A stretch of DNA of 64,000 nt from Pseudoalteromonas sp. MM1 (GTDB lineage Bacteria > Pseudomonadota > Gammaproteobacteria > Enterobacterales > Alteromonadaceae), in the NCBI RefSeq assembly GCF_030296835.1, contig NZ_AP027923.1, positions 248,001 through 312,000 of the forward strand, in the 5' to 3' direction. The notes below the pieces were generated by a model, which saw nothing but the letters and a program-made list of their open reading frames with translations, searched no databases and was not told where the DNA came from. Positions 17,565 through 26,073 of this stretch are shown here, piece after piece. The number at the start of each line of letters is the position of its first letter. Within the stretch, counting starts at the first letter, position 1. The translations under genes were made by a program, and so were the position numbers.

Positions 17565-17984
17565 TTATTTTGGGTAAAGGCTCATACCAATGGTGAGTAT
17601 GTGACACACAAATACCACCGAGGTAAGAATAAAGCGCATTTTTTGATAATCACGATGGTAGGTTTGCCATTGTGGTGTGGCTTTTTCAAATATAAGAACT
17701 AACCAAAAACTTGCCCCTAACCAGGCAAGCGCCCACTCCAGCGGAATAAACGATAAAAATGGTACGGGTATAACAGGCACAACCGCTTTAATTGCATCGC
17801 TGTAACTTTGCGTGCCAGCGCGCCATAAATTGCCCGCCATAAATGCCAATATGGCAATGCTGTAAAAAGTAAAAAACTCCAAATTAACGCTATTACTACC
17901 AAACATAAGCGGCCACGCTACACAGCCCAAAAAGGGCAGTAACCCCAAATAGCCTAGTTGAATATGATTAACAAATTTTTCCAT
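17565..17984 (-). CDS. DUF3429-like membrane protein
   Basis: A 139-residue protein with four predicted membrane helices (about 10-28, 38-55, 70-92, 115-135). The pattern of GYLGLLPFLGC, FYSIAILAFMAGNLW and FEKATPQWQTYHRDYQKMR resembles the bacterial DUF3429 family of unknown function. It lies 67 bases upstream of the 132-residue membrane gene on the same strand and may head a three-gene operon with the BMT5-like methyltransferase. Confidence 0.7.
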   Translation of the reverse strand: MEKFVNHIQLGYLGLLPFLGCVAWPLMFGSNSVNLEFFTFYSIAILAFMAGNLWRAGTQSYSDAIKAVVPVIPVPFLSFIPLEWALAWLGASFWLVLIFEKATPQWQTYHRDYQKMRFILTSVVFVCHILTIGMSLYPK

Positions 17985-18081
17985 TACAGCATGCCTTATA
18001 TTTGTGTTTTTTTAAGCTCCGCTATTGTAGCAGTATTCTTAGCACTTACAGATAATAAATCGTGTACGAATAGAAGGGCGG

Positions 18082-18124
18082 GATAGTTCAATCCTAAAAA
18101 TCGATTGTTTTAATCTAAACAATC
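18082..18124 (+). promoter_or_regulatory. candidate OxyR operator upstream of ahpC
   Basis: An exact 8-bp inverted repeat, GATTGTTT (18103-18110) and AAACAATC (18117-18124), is preceded by ATAGTTCAATCCTAA (18083-18097). The spacing of ATAG/CTAA-type tetrads resembles the OxyR recognition pattern, though one spacer is a base short. The position, about 120 bases before the ahpC start, fits peroxide control. Not verified. Confidence 0.4.
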
Positions 18125-18241
18125 AATTTTATTTAATTAATCAATGGGCTTATTGTATTAATCAAGCCAGCAGAGTTAGCTAACAAACCTAACTTTGCTT
18201 GGTAACTTAAATTATTACATTAAATATAAATGAGGAATACT

Positions 18242-18811
18242 ATGAGCACTTCATTGATCAACACAAAAATTCAACCTTTTAACGCAACTGCATACCACAA
18301 CGGTGACTTTGTAGAAGTGTCTGAAAAAGACGTACTAGGTAAGTGGTCTATCTTCTTCTTTTACCCTGCAGATTTCACATTTGTATGTCCTACAGAGCTT
18401 GGCGATGTTGCTGATTACTACGAGCAACTACAAGAAATGGGCGTAGAAGTTTACTCAGTATCAACTGATACTCATTTCACGCACAAAGCATGGCATGACA
18501 CGTCAGACACTATTGGTAAAATTAAATTCCCAATGATTGGCGACCCAACTGGTCGTATTACTCGTAGCTTTGGCGTTATGATTGAAGAAGAAGGCCTTGC
18601 ACTTCGTGGTACATTTGTAATGAACCCTGAGGGCGAAATTAAAGTAATCGAAACTCACGATTTAGGTATTGGCCGTAGCGCTAAAGAGTTAGTACGTAAA
18701 GTACAAGCTGCACAATACATTGCAACTCACGACGGTGAAGTTTGCCCTGCATCTTGGCAGCCAGGTGAAGACACACTTGCTCCTTCACTAGACCTAGTTG
18801 GTAAAATCTAA
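18242..18811 (+). CDS. ahpC: alkyl hydroperoxide reductase subunit C (peroxiredoxin)
   Basis: A 189-residue typical two-Cys peroxiredoxin. The peroxidatic Cys49 lies in FTFVCPTELGDV and the resolving Cys168 in GEVCPASWQPGE. It reduces H2O2 and organic peroxides in the cytoplasm and is re-reduced by AhpF, encoded next. The start at 18242 is chosen because TGAGGAATACT precedes it; an ATG at 18230 would overlap that ribosome binding site. A hairpin without a T-run follows, which may allow higher ahpC than ahpF expression. Upstream there is a possible OxyR operator. Confidence 0.96.
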   Translation: MSTSLINTKIQPFNATAYHNGDFVEVSEKDVLGKWSIFFFYPADFTFVCPTELGDVADYYEQLQEMGVEVYSVSTDTHFTHKAWHDTSDTIGKIKFPMIGDPTGRITRSFGVMIEEEGLALRGTFVMNPEGEIKVIETHDLGIGRSAKELVRKVQAAQYIATHDGEVCPASWQPGEDTLAPSLDLVGKI

Positions 18812-18833
18812 ATACAGGTTTATCCACTGTTAT

Positions 18834-18853
18834 AAGGGCAGGTAACTGCCCTT
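18834..18853 (+). terminator. hairpin between ahpC and ahpF, possible attenuator or mRNA stabiliser
   Basis: AAGGGCAG (18834-18841) and CTGCCCTT (18846-18853) pair perfectly around GTAA, but no T-run follows. The structure is better suited to partial termination or 3' protection of ahpC mRNA than to full termination. Confidence 0.55.
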
Positions 18854-18967
18854 AAACCAACATCATTTCGTTTGTTGGTGCCTCCTATCTCAACTCGGAC
18901 TCATTAGCACATGCATTAGTTGGCATGGGAGGCTTGCTGTTTAAATTTTCCTAAAAAGGGTTAAGCC

Positions 18968-20551
18968 ATGTTAGATAACAACATCAAAAATCAATTAAAA
19001 AGCCATTTTGAATCGCTTACTCAACCTGTTGAGCTGCTTATTGCCTTGGATGACAGCAAAAAATCAGCAGAAGTAGAAAGCTTAGCAAACGATTTAGCCT
19101 CGCTAAGTGACAAGTTTACAGTAGTGAACAACCCAGATTCGAGCGCACGTCGTCCATCTATGGTTGTGCATTCACCTGAAAAAAATACCCACATTACGTT
19201 TGCTGGCGTACCTATGGGTCACGAATTTACAAGTTTAGTGTTAGCGCTTTTACATACTGGCGGGCACGCAAGTAAAGCTAAAAGTGAAGACATTGAGCAA
19301 ATACAATCACTCAATCAAGAACTTAATTTTGAAGTATACATAAGCCTAAGTTGCCAAACATGCCCGCAAGTAGTGCAGGCACTAAATACAATGGCAGCAA
19401 CAAACAGCAAAATTAAAGCAACCATGATTGACGGCGCACTCTTTCAAGACGAAGTAGAAGAGCGCAACATTTTAGCAGTACCGGCAGTTTACTTAAATGG
19501 AGAACCATTTAGCCAAGGTGCATTAAGCCTAACTGACATATTAAACAAAGTAGATAGTAAAGGTGCAGCACGCCAAGCTGCAGCACTTAGCGAAAAAGAC
19601 GAGTTTGATGTATTAGTAGTAGGTGGCGGACCTGCGGGTGCCTCAGCCGCTATTTATTCTGCTCGTAAAGGGTTAAACACGGGTATAGTTGCCGATAGAT
19701 TTGGTGGCCAAGTTGCCGATACGTTGGCTATCGAAAACTTTATTTCGATTAAAGCCACTGAAGGGCCAAAGCTTGTTGCTCAGCTTGAAGAACATGTTAA
19801 AGAATACAATGTAGATGTAATGCATAACCAACGCGCAGCAGGGCTTGGTCGCGGTAGTAATGGTTATGAAATTACCCTTGAGAACGGGGCTACTTTAAAA
19901 GCTAAATCGCTTGTTTTAGCAACCGGTGCACGCTGGCGTGAAATGAACGTACCCGGTGAGCAAGAGTACCGCGGTCATGGCGTAGCTTACTGCCCACACT
20001 GTGATGGCCCGCTATTTAAAGGTAAGCCTGTTGCCGTTATTGGTGGTGGTAACTCGGGTATAGAAGCGGCTATCGACTTAGCTAACATTGTAGAGCATGT
20101 AACGGTACTTGAGTTTGCTGACACGCTGCGCGCTGACGAAGTACTTATTCGTAAAGCGAATAGCTTAAGCAACATCACTATTATTAAAAATGCGCAAACC
20201 ACTGAAGTAGTAGGCGATGGTAAAAAAGTAACCGGACTTAATTACACTGACCGTGTAACAGGTGAGGAAAAATCATTAGCACTTGCAGGTATTTTTGTAC
20301 AAATAGGTTTGATCCCTAATACCGAATGGTTAAAAGAGAGCGACCTTACACTAAGCAAGTTTGGCGAGATAGAAATTGACGCTAAAGGCGCAACCTCATT
20401 ACCGGGCGTTTACGGTGCGGGAGACGCGACAAATACGCCATTTAAGCAAATCATTATTGCAATGGGTAGTGGTGCAACAGCAAGCTTAGGGGCGTTTGAT
20501 TACTTAATTCGCCATAGCGAGCAAAGCAACCAAGACCAAAATGCAGCTTAA
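18968..20551 (+). CDS. ahpF: alkyl hydroperoxide reductase subunit F
   Basis: A 527-residue flavoprotein disulfide reductase that passes electrons from NADH to AhpC. The N-terminal double thioredoxin-like domain carries Cys129-x2-Cys132 (SCQTCPQV), the FAD loop GGGPAG is at 219-224, the redox pair Cys342-x2-Cys345 is in YCPHCDG, and the second nucleotide loop GGGNSG is near 358. These positions agree with E. coli AhpF. It lies 156 bases after ahpC and ends at a strong terminator, so ahpCF is an operon. Confidence 0.96.
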   Translation: MLDNNIKNQLKSHFESLTQPVELLIALDDSKKSAEVESLANDLASLSDKFTVVNNPDSSARRPSMVVHSPEKNTHITFAGVPMGHEFTSLVLALLHTGGHASKAKSEDIEQIQSLNQELNFEVYISLSCQTCPQVVQALNTMAATNSKIKATMIDGALFQDEVEERNILAVPAVYLNGEPFSQGALSLTDILNKVDSKGAARQAAALSEKDEFDVLVVGGGPAGASAAIYSARKGLNTGIVADRFGGQVADTLAIENFISIKATEGPKLVAQLEEHVKEYNVDVMHNQRAAGLGRGSNGYEITLENGATLKAKSLVLATGARWREMNVPGEQEYRGHGVAYCPHCDGPLFKGKPVAVIGGGNSGIEAAIDLANIVEHVTVLEFADTLRADEVLIRKANSLSNITIIKNAQTTEVVGDGKKVTGLNYTDRVTGEEKSLALAGIFVQIGLIPNTEWLKESDLTLSKFGEIEIDAKGATSLPGVYGAGDATNTPFKQIIIAMGSGATASLGAFDYLIRHSEQSNQDQNAA

Positions 20552-20611
20552 TAGGCAAACCTTCTCTTGATGTAACAGCAATAGGTACACCCAAAAGCTG
20601 TTTGTTAACCC

Positions 20612-20640
20612 AAGCCGCCCTCTCCAAAGGCGGCTTTTTT
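20612..20640 (+). terminator. Rho-independent terminator after ahpF
   Basis: AAGCCGCC (20612-20619) and GGCGGCTT (20629-20636) form an 8-bp GC-rich stem followed by a T-run. Confidence 0.88.
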
Positions 20641-20662
20641 AATGCTTATAGCAATATACTTA

Positions 20663-20914
20663 TTAATCGCAGCCGCCGGAATCCCCACCGCAATCATTAT
20701 CAGAATGTGATTTATTACTAGCAAAAACTGAAGAGTCGCTGTATGTATAAGTTGAAGAGCCACGTGATGCTTTACCACTGATAAACGTAACTAATAACAA
20801 TACGCCTGATACAATAACGATCGTTATTGATGAACCCCATTGCCCTGTAGAAATGCCTTTAAATATGGCAAAACACAGTACAATAAATAGTAATGTTCTT
20901 ATTATATTTTTCAT
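20663..20914 (-). CDS. small membrane protein with Cys/Gly-rich tail
   Basis: An 83-residue protein with two predicted membrane helices (about 5-20 and 28-46), a Ser-rich linker and a C-terminal tail, DCGGDSGGCD, containing two Cys in an acidic glycine-rich setting. Such tails occur in many small unnamed bacterial membrane proteins and could bind metal or form a disulfide. It is 16 bases downstream of the hybrid kinase on the same strand, so it may be cotranscribed. No function is assigned. Confidence 0.65.
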   Translation of the reverse strand: MKNIIRTLLFIVLCFAIFKGISTGQWGSSITIVIVSGVLLLVTFISGKASRGSSTYTYSDSSVFASNKSHSDNDCGGDSGGCD

Positions 20915-20930
20915 TTTATATCCTTACTAG

Positions 20931-22958
20931 TTAAAGCGAGTTTACTTTAGTTGTATGTTCTAAGGCGTTAGAAAGCGCTTTTTCTATGTGCGGAAGCTTA
21001 AATGGTTTAGAGACAAACATATCCATGCCTGCTTGCTGGCAAGCTAGTTTATCTTGCGAGGAAGTGTTGGCTGTAAGGGCTACAATGTAGGTGCTTTCTT
21101 TAGGGCAAATATGTTGCGATCTTAGTGTTTTAGTGGCTTCAAAACCATCTAAGATTGGCATAATGCAATCCATAAAAATAAGGTCGTAATGCTTTTGCTT
21201 GCACTTAAAAATAGCGTCTTGGCCATCGATGGCGCAGTCAGCTTTTACGTTTAACTTATCAAGAGAGGCATCAAGCACACGGCGGTTTATATCGTTGTCA
21301 TCAACAATAAGCACACTAAGTGAGTGACTGTTTAGCTCAATTTTTGACTGGGTGTCGTCTATTATTTGCTCTTTACCAAGCTCTAGCGGAATATTAATAT
21401 TGAACGTTGAGCCTTTTTGTAACTCACTCGTCACCGTTATTGTGCCACCCATGTATTCTATCAGCTCTTTTATAATTGCTAGGCCAAGCCCTGTGCCCCC
21501 TTTATTGTTTTTAGCGTCAACCTCTTGTGTAAACGGCGAAAATAAAGACTCTAAAAAGGCGGGGGTCATGCCTCGGCCAGTATCAGAAACTGTGATACCA
21601 AGAGATAACGCGTCGTTATTATTAATAAGCTGTGTTTTAAGTTTTACATGGCCTTGCTCGGTAAATTTTAATGCGTTACTTAATAAGTTAGAGGTAATTT
21701 GGCTCAGGCGTGTACTGTCGCAAAAGGCCCAGCAGCTATCATCAATCGTATTTTCTATGATTAGCTCAACATGGCTGTCTTTAAATAACGGGGTATATAA
21801 AGAGGCTAAATCACTAAATATAGTTTTAAGCAGTACATCGGTTGGTTCTAGTTTTAGCTCACCATGATTAATTTTAGAAAAATCGAGTACTTCGTTGATA
21901 ATATTAAGTAAAATATCAGCGCTGCGTAGCGCTATTTTTATTTTCTCGTCTCGTTTCTCAGTATCTTTTTCATCTATAAGGGTGGTGAGCATGCCGGTTA
22001 TACCATTTAGCGGTGTGCGTAACTCGTGGCTAATTTTAGCAAATAGCATACTTCTATCTTCTAACATATGCTCTGCTTCGGCTTTTTTCTTTTTAAGTTC
22101 TTCTCTAAGTAATATGGATTCGGTAATGTCTTGAAATGTACCAAATAATCTTATGCAATTACCTTCATGAAACTCAGCTTCTCCAAAGGTCGAAATCCAA
22201 ATTTCTTGGTTTTGTGCAGTGACAACCTCAAGCTCTAAATCCCATTTTTCACCTTTGGTTTTGGCGTTTTCTACTGCTTGATTTATGGCGTCTCTGCTGG
22301 CGCCTTCTTTGTAAAACTCAATTGCATTATCAATGACGGGCAGGTAGTTGTCGGCGACTTGGTGGATACGTTTAGTTTGGGTGCTCCAATAAACTTTGTT
22401 TTCGATTAAATCGACCTCCCAAGTGCCGATATTAGCGATGTTTTCGAGCTTAGAAAGGGTATAGCTATTTTTTAAAAGTTGCTCTTTGGTGTCTATTTTT
22501 GCAAATTCAGAGCCTAGCCATTGAGCAAATAACTCAATGTAATCATAGGCTTCGTCACTAAATGCAGTTGACTCGTTAGGTGATGAAAAGTTAACAGTAC
22601 CAAAGGTTTTGTCAGCTACTTTTATAGGCGCACCAATGTATGACTCAAGTTGAAAATTGATGTAGCAAGGGTGAGTTGCAATCGAGCTTTGTGAAGCTTT
22701 ATGAAACGAAAGCGCCGAGCCTGCAGATAACGTATGGACACAATAGGTGCCATCTAGCTCAAATTGTGTACCGGGCAATAAGGCGTTATCGGGTGTTAGA
22801 GCATGCAATACTGTGTACGTATTGGCGTCTATTTTACTAATTATTGCTATATCAAGGCTGAACACTTCTAAGCCAAACGCGAGTAGGCTTTTAATTTTAG
22901 AATTAAAATCCAGTGTTTGGTCTGAAACTATATCGTGAAAACGCCTTAAAAAGTTCAC
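20931..22958 (-). CDS. GAF-PAS hybrid sensor histidine kinase/response regulator
   Basis: A 675-residue cytoplasmic hybrid kinase: GAF domain (about 15-155), PAS/PAC (170-285), a short coiled coil (285-305), dimerisation domain with phospho-acceptor His311 in ISHELRTPLNG, ATPase domain (about 410-525, with DTGRGM and GGTGLGLAI) and a C-terminal receiver (547-660) with phospho-acceptor Asp597 in FMDCIMP and Lys in SKPF. It lacks membrane segments, so it senses an internal signal. No Hpt domain or partner regulator lies next to it. The 83-residue membrane protein follows closely. Confidence 0.92.
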   Translation of the reverse strand: MNFLRRFHDIVSDQTLDFNSKIKSLLAFGLEVFSLDIAIISKIDANTYTVLHALTPDNALLPGTQFELDGTYCVHTLSAGSALSFHKASQSSIATHPCYINFQLESYIGAPIKVADKTFGTVNFSSPNESTAFSDEAYDYIELFAQWLGSEFAKIDTKEQLLKNSYTLSKLENIANIGTWEVDLIENKVYWSTQTKRIHQVADNYLPVIDNAIEFYKEGASRDAINQAVENAKTKGEKWDLELEVVTAQNQEIWISTFGEAEFHEGNCIRLFGTFQDITESILLREELKKKKAEAEHMLEDRSMLFAKISHELRTPLNGITGMLTTLIDEKDTEKRDEKIKIALRSADILLNIINEVLDFSKINHGELKLEPTDVLLKTIFSDLASLYTPLFKDSHVELIIENTIDDSCWAFCDSTRLSQITSNLLSNALKFTEQGHVKLKTQLINNNDALSLGITVSDTGRGMTPAFLESLFSPFTQEVDAKNNKGGTGLGLAIIKELIEYMGGTITVTSELQKGSTFNINIPLELGKEQIIDDTQSKIELNSHSLSVLIVDDNDINRRVLDASLDKLNVKADCAIDGQDAIFKCKQKHYDLIFMDCIMPILDGFEATKTLRSQHICPKESTYIVALTANTSSQDKLACQQAGMDMFVSKPFKLPHIEKALSNALEHTTKVNSL

Positions 22959-23305
22959 CGCAATTACCTTAATTTTATTTTTATTTCTTTATATGTATCG
23001 ACTGATTGGCACATTTATTTATACGTTTTTAACAGTTTATACTAACAGGTGTAAACTATTGAGTAATTTATAATTATTTCCCATAAATTGGCGTTAATGT
23101 AGCATTAATGCCATACAGGTGCAGGCCTTAGGGTTTTGCCCAGGGGAATTTACTAATTGTTATTCGGTTTTTACTTTGCTCACTAAGTTACAAACCTCAC
23201 GCCGCGGCTAAATAGCCTAAGTAGAACGAATTTTATCCTGAATGGCCAGCAGACCCTAGTTTAATTGTCTAGCATAATTAGTATAAATAGCAAGATTTAC
23301 CCCAT
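22959..23305. other. intergenic region with partial repeat copy
   Basis: The stretch between the hybrid kinase promoter side and the 73-residue gene is AT-rich and noncoding. It contains the repeat core described at 23168-23221. No other signal is evident. Confidence 0.45.
23168..23221. repeat. divergent copy of the internal core of the 13322-13589 element
   Basis: The segment around GTTACAAACCTCACGCCGCG aligns with 13496-13550 of the MITE-like element, where the same stretch reads GTTACAAACCTCGCGCCGCG. Most of about 54 bases agree. The full inverted ends of the other element are not found here, so this is a fragment or a related family that shares a core. Confidence 0.65.
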
Positions 23306-23527
23306 TTAGTACGTTGAATTAGGCGTGTACTCTGGGTTTATATCGCCGCCTACTTCTTCTGGGTCTACATCGTTTATAAGCAACACTTCGCGCACAGCTT
23401 CAATATGATCAAGTACGGTTTGATAACGCTCGCCATACTCATATTTTGTTACCTCAATGGCCTGTGGCATATACGTAAATGCAATTTTTAATGCGTGTAA
23501 TGCATCTGGGTTGATTTTTTCGCTCAT
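23306..23527 (-). CDS. small conserved-looking hypothetical protein
   Basis: A 73-residue soluble acidic protein, mostly helical, with a Tyr-rich middle (KYEYGERYQTVLDHIEAV) and a proline-rich end, NPEYTPNSTY. A ribosome binding site, GAGAGAT, precedes the ATG. Codon use and composition look coding. No family is recognised. It is monocistronic in a region rich in noncoding DNA. Confidence 0.6.
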   Translation of the reverse strand: MSEKINPDALHALKIAFTYMPQAIEVTKYEYGERYQTVLDHIEAVREVLLINDVDPEEVGGDINPEYTPNSTY

Positions 23528-23896
23528 AAATATCTCTCATTTATCAATGTATAGTGATGTGTTTTACAGCAGCTAAAAGAGCCTGCCTAGAAGCTATTCG
23601 CTTTTCTCGCATACGCCCTAACAAAATAACAATAATTATAGCTTTTGTTGACTGTTAAAGTTAAAAATTTACTTGTTTAGCCCTAATTTTAAAGCCGCTA
23701 AGGACTGATCTACATGATAGCAGCAGCTGTTTTTGCGATTATTTAAAGCAGTTTTAGCTCGTCATATTTGCTTACCTAAATACAAATTATGTCAAAAAAA
23801 CGTAATTTATAAATAAACAGGCATTGATTATACGAATAAAAAGGAGCTTATTAAGTATCGATAATATGTTGCATAAGTTTACAAATACGCAATATA

Positions 23897-23919
23897 ATGC
23901 AAATGGTTGTTATTTGCAT
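23897..23919 (+). promoter_or_regulatory. Fur box upstream of the PepSY iron operon
   Basis: ATGCAAAT (23897-23904) and ATTTGCAT (23912-23919) form an exact inverted repeat with a 7-base spacer. This is close to Fur sites of marine gammaproteobacteria and lies about 40 bases before the ATG at 23961. It implies repression by iron-loaded Fur of the three genes that follow. Confidence 0.7.
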
Positions 23920-23960
23920 ATGCGAATGCGTATGCCCGCTATTTATTTAATGAGCTAAAA

Positions 23961-24248
23961 ATGAATAATAAAAAAACCTTTAGCGCTTCAAAGCGCCGCC
24001 ATTTAATGGCGTGCGTATTGGCATTGGTAACCGCTACGGTGATGATCACCGGCATGACTACCTACTTACCTTTGCAAATGAGTGAACAAATTTTATTGCC
24101 TATTTTGCTGTTTCCAATTATTTGGGTTGGGCTTTTTATATACGCCTACATTAGCGAAAAAGCATGGCAGCCATTTTTACTTATGATCACTTTGTGTTTA
24201 GTGCATGGGATTTTAAGTTATTTTGCATTAATGCAGGGGCAAGGATGA
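23961..24248 (+). CDS. DUF3649-like small membrane protein of an iron-uptake operon
   Basis: Starting at ATG 23961 the product has 95 residues, with three predicted membrane helices (about 15-35, 43-63, 68-88) and a YAYISEKAW motif near the second helix that resembles DUF3649 proteins. These accompany PepSY proteins in siderophore-utilisation loci. A frame extension to 23907 would use TTG and overlap the Fur box, so it is rejected. GAG lies upstream at spacing 7. The stop overlaps the next start (ATGA), so the genes are translationally coupled. Confidence 0.7.
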   Translation: MNNKKTFSASKRRHLMACVLALVTATVMITGMTTYLPLQMSEQILLPILLFPIIWVGLFIYAYISEKAWQPFLLMITLCLVHGILSYFALMQGQG

Positions 24249-25840
24249 AATCAATTACTTTAAAAAAGCTATTTTTATTACATAGTTGGGTGGGCGTAGT
24301 TACTGCTGTTTTATTATTTGTTGTGGCTTTTACTGGCGCGTTAGCAGTGCTTGCAAGGCCCGAACTTAAAATTTGGGCTAACCAATCGCTGCAACAAACC
24401 CAGCAAATCCCCAATAGTGAAATAACCAAATTAGTTAATACATACCACGCGCAAGTACCTGAAGAATTTGGTGAAAATATTCACGTGTTTATGCCAACAG
24501 GACATAATTTTCATTTACTGACTTTAGTATTTGAATCGCACCATGGTGATGAGAATTACCAGCAAGAAGTACTTCGGGCATTCGAATTTGACCCAGCAAG
24601 CTTAGCGTTGGTAAATACCTACTATGGCCCTAGTAAGCAATATTATGCCAATAGAAAAACAGATGCAGCCAGCTACATTGGTGAGTTCCACGCCGACTTA
24701 CACTTAGGGCGACCTATAGGGCTTATTTTAACTGGGTTTTTAGGTTTAACATTATTAGTAAGTACGGTAACTGGCTTATTTATACATCGTAAATTAATTA
24801 AAGAGCTATTTACCTTTAGATGGCTTAAAGGCTTTGATATAACCATAAGTGACGGCCACAAAGTAATGGGCATTTGGGGCAGTATTTTTAATATTGTTAT
24901 TGGTTTTAGTGGCGCATTTTTAGGGCTTGCAACCGTAATTTTGCTACCTGCAGCTGCTTTTGTAAGCTTTGGTGGCGACCAAGATAAGTTGATAGAAACT
25001 TTTACAGCTATTCCTGAGCCAATAATTAGTCATGTAAATCAACCTACTAGCATAACCGCTATTTTAAGTGATGCGCAGCAACGCTACCCACATGCTGTTA
25101 TTTTAGATGCCACGGTAATGGCACATAACGATGCAAACGCACAAGTGTATTTACGCCTTTTAGGAGGCGAAGCTGTGGCTTCTCAGTTAGTGCATTACAA
25201 TGGTCAAGGGGAGTACATCACCTCAATGAGTAGCTTTGGCGATATAGCAGGGGTATCAATTAAAATTATTGAAATACTCTTCCCGCTCCACTTTGGTAAT
25301 TTTGCCGGTCTATTTGTGAAGTTACTTTGGGTAATGCTTGGCTTAGCATGTGCCTTAATGCCACTCTCTGGCATGATGATGTGGTTAGCAAAGCGTACCA
25401 GAGGCAGTACACCAACGCTTAGCGCTGATGCGTATGCAAGGTGGAACCGTTTTATTATAGGCAGTTGTGGTGGTTTAGTGTTGGCTTGTTGTGTGTTATT
25501 CCCTGTGCAAGTACTTTTAAACTATGCCGTGGCGGGTACTGAGCACAACGCTTACTTTGGGCCGGTATTTTTTTACTCTTGGTTAGTATGGATGGTGATT
25601 GCAGCACTTTGGAAAAATTATAAAAACTACTTTAGAGCAACCTTGTTGCTTTGCGCCTTGTTTTTAATGAGTGTTTTACCACTTAATAGTGTGTTGGGCG
25701 TAAATAACGTTTTTAATGCGAACAGCACTCTGGTGGTCTTTACAGATGTTAGCTTTTTAATTGTTGGGCTGGCGTTTTTATGGGGATACTTAAAAACAAG
25801 CTCTGAAGCTATGCCACTTACAGAGGTAAAAGCAGCATGA
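24245..25840 (+). CDS. PepSY-domain transmembrane protein, probable ferrisiderophore reductase
   Basis: About 531 residues beginning MKSITLKKLFLLHSWVGVV, the PepSY_TM signature in which His in LLHSWVG is a likely haem ligand. Further conserved pieces are GEFHADLHLGRPIGL (about 145-160), DGHKVMGIWGS (about 200) and LHFGNFAG (about 350). Five to eight membrane helices are predicted. Members such as FoxB reduce ferric siderophores at the inner membrane or periplasm. ATGA overlaps with both neighbours and the upstream Fur box place it in one iron-starvation operon. No TonB-dependent receptor is adjacent. Confidence 0.82.
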   Translation: MKSITLKKLFLLHSWVGVVTAVLLFVVAFTGALAVLARPELKIWANQSLQQTQQIPNSEITKLVNTYHAQVPEEFGENIHVFMPTGHNFHLLTLVFESHHGDENYQQEVLRAFEFDPASLALVNTYYGPSKQYYANRKTDAASYIGEFHADLHLGRPIGLILTGFLGLTLLVSTVTGLFIHRKLIKELFTFRWLKGFDITISDGHKVMGIWGSIFNIVIGFSGAFLGLATVILLPAAAFVSFGGDQDKLIETFTAIPEPIISHVNQPTSITAILSDAQQRYPHAVILDATVMAHNDANAQVYLRLLGGEAVASQLVHYNGQGEYITSMSSFGDIAGVSIKIIEILFPLHFGNFAGLFVKLLWVMLGLACALMPLSGMMMWLAKRTRGSTPTLSADAYARWNRFIIGSCGGLVLACCVLFPVQVLLNYAVAGTEHNAYFGPVFFYSWLVWMVIAALWKNYKNYFRATLLLCALFLMSVLPLNSVLGVNNVFNANSTLVVFTDVSFLIVGLAFLWGYLKTSSEAMPLTEVKAA

Positions 25841-26073
25841 ACATAGTTTTGATAGTTATTGCGCTAGCGAGTTTACTGGCCGCTTTATTATTAATCAGAA
25901 GTAAGCACGGCAAAGCAGCCTATAAGTGGCTGTATTGTTGGGCTTTAATAGCTATTGCCTTAGCGTGCTTTATACATGTTTACGCTGTGATAGCGGGCAT
26001 TGTATGCACCATTGCAGCGCTTACTATAATGGGCATACTGGTTGCGTTATCTGTCGGTAAACAACACACTTAG
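25837..26073 (+). CDS. DUF3325-like small membrane protein
   Basis: A 78-residue protein with three predicted membrane helices (about 3-20, 32-50, 54-72). Its size, the charged loop RSKHGKAAYKW after helix 1, and its position after a PepSY gene resemble DUF3325 proteins of siderophore loci. The start overlaps the previous stop as ATGA. It overlaps the convergent patatin gene by four bases. Its role is unknown, probably assisting the PepSY reductase. Confidence 0.65.
   Translation: MNIVLIVIALASLLAALLLIRSKHGKAAYKWLYCWALIAIALACFIHVYAVIAGIVCTIAALTIMGILVALSVGKQHT

Noticed and set aside
21352..21867. 171-codon open frame on the + strand
   Set aside because: It lies wholly antisense to the ATPase and receiver regions of the hybrid kinase and has no recognisable protein character.
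23907..23960. TTG-started N-terminal extension of the DUF3649-like gene
   Set aside because: It would begin inside the Fur palindrome; the ATG at 23961 has better context.
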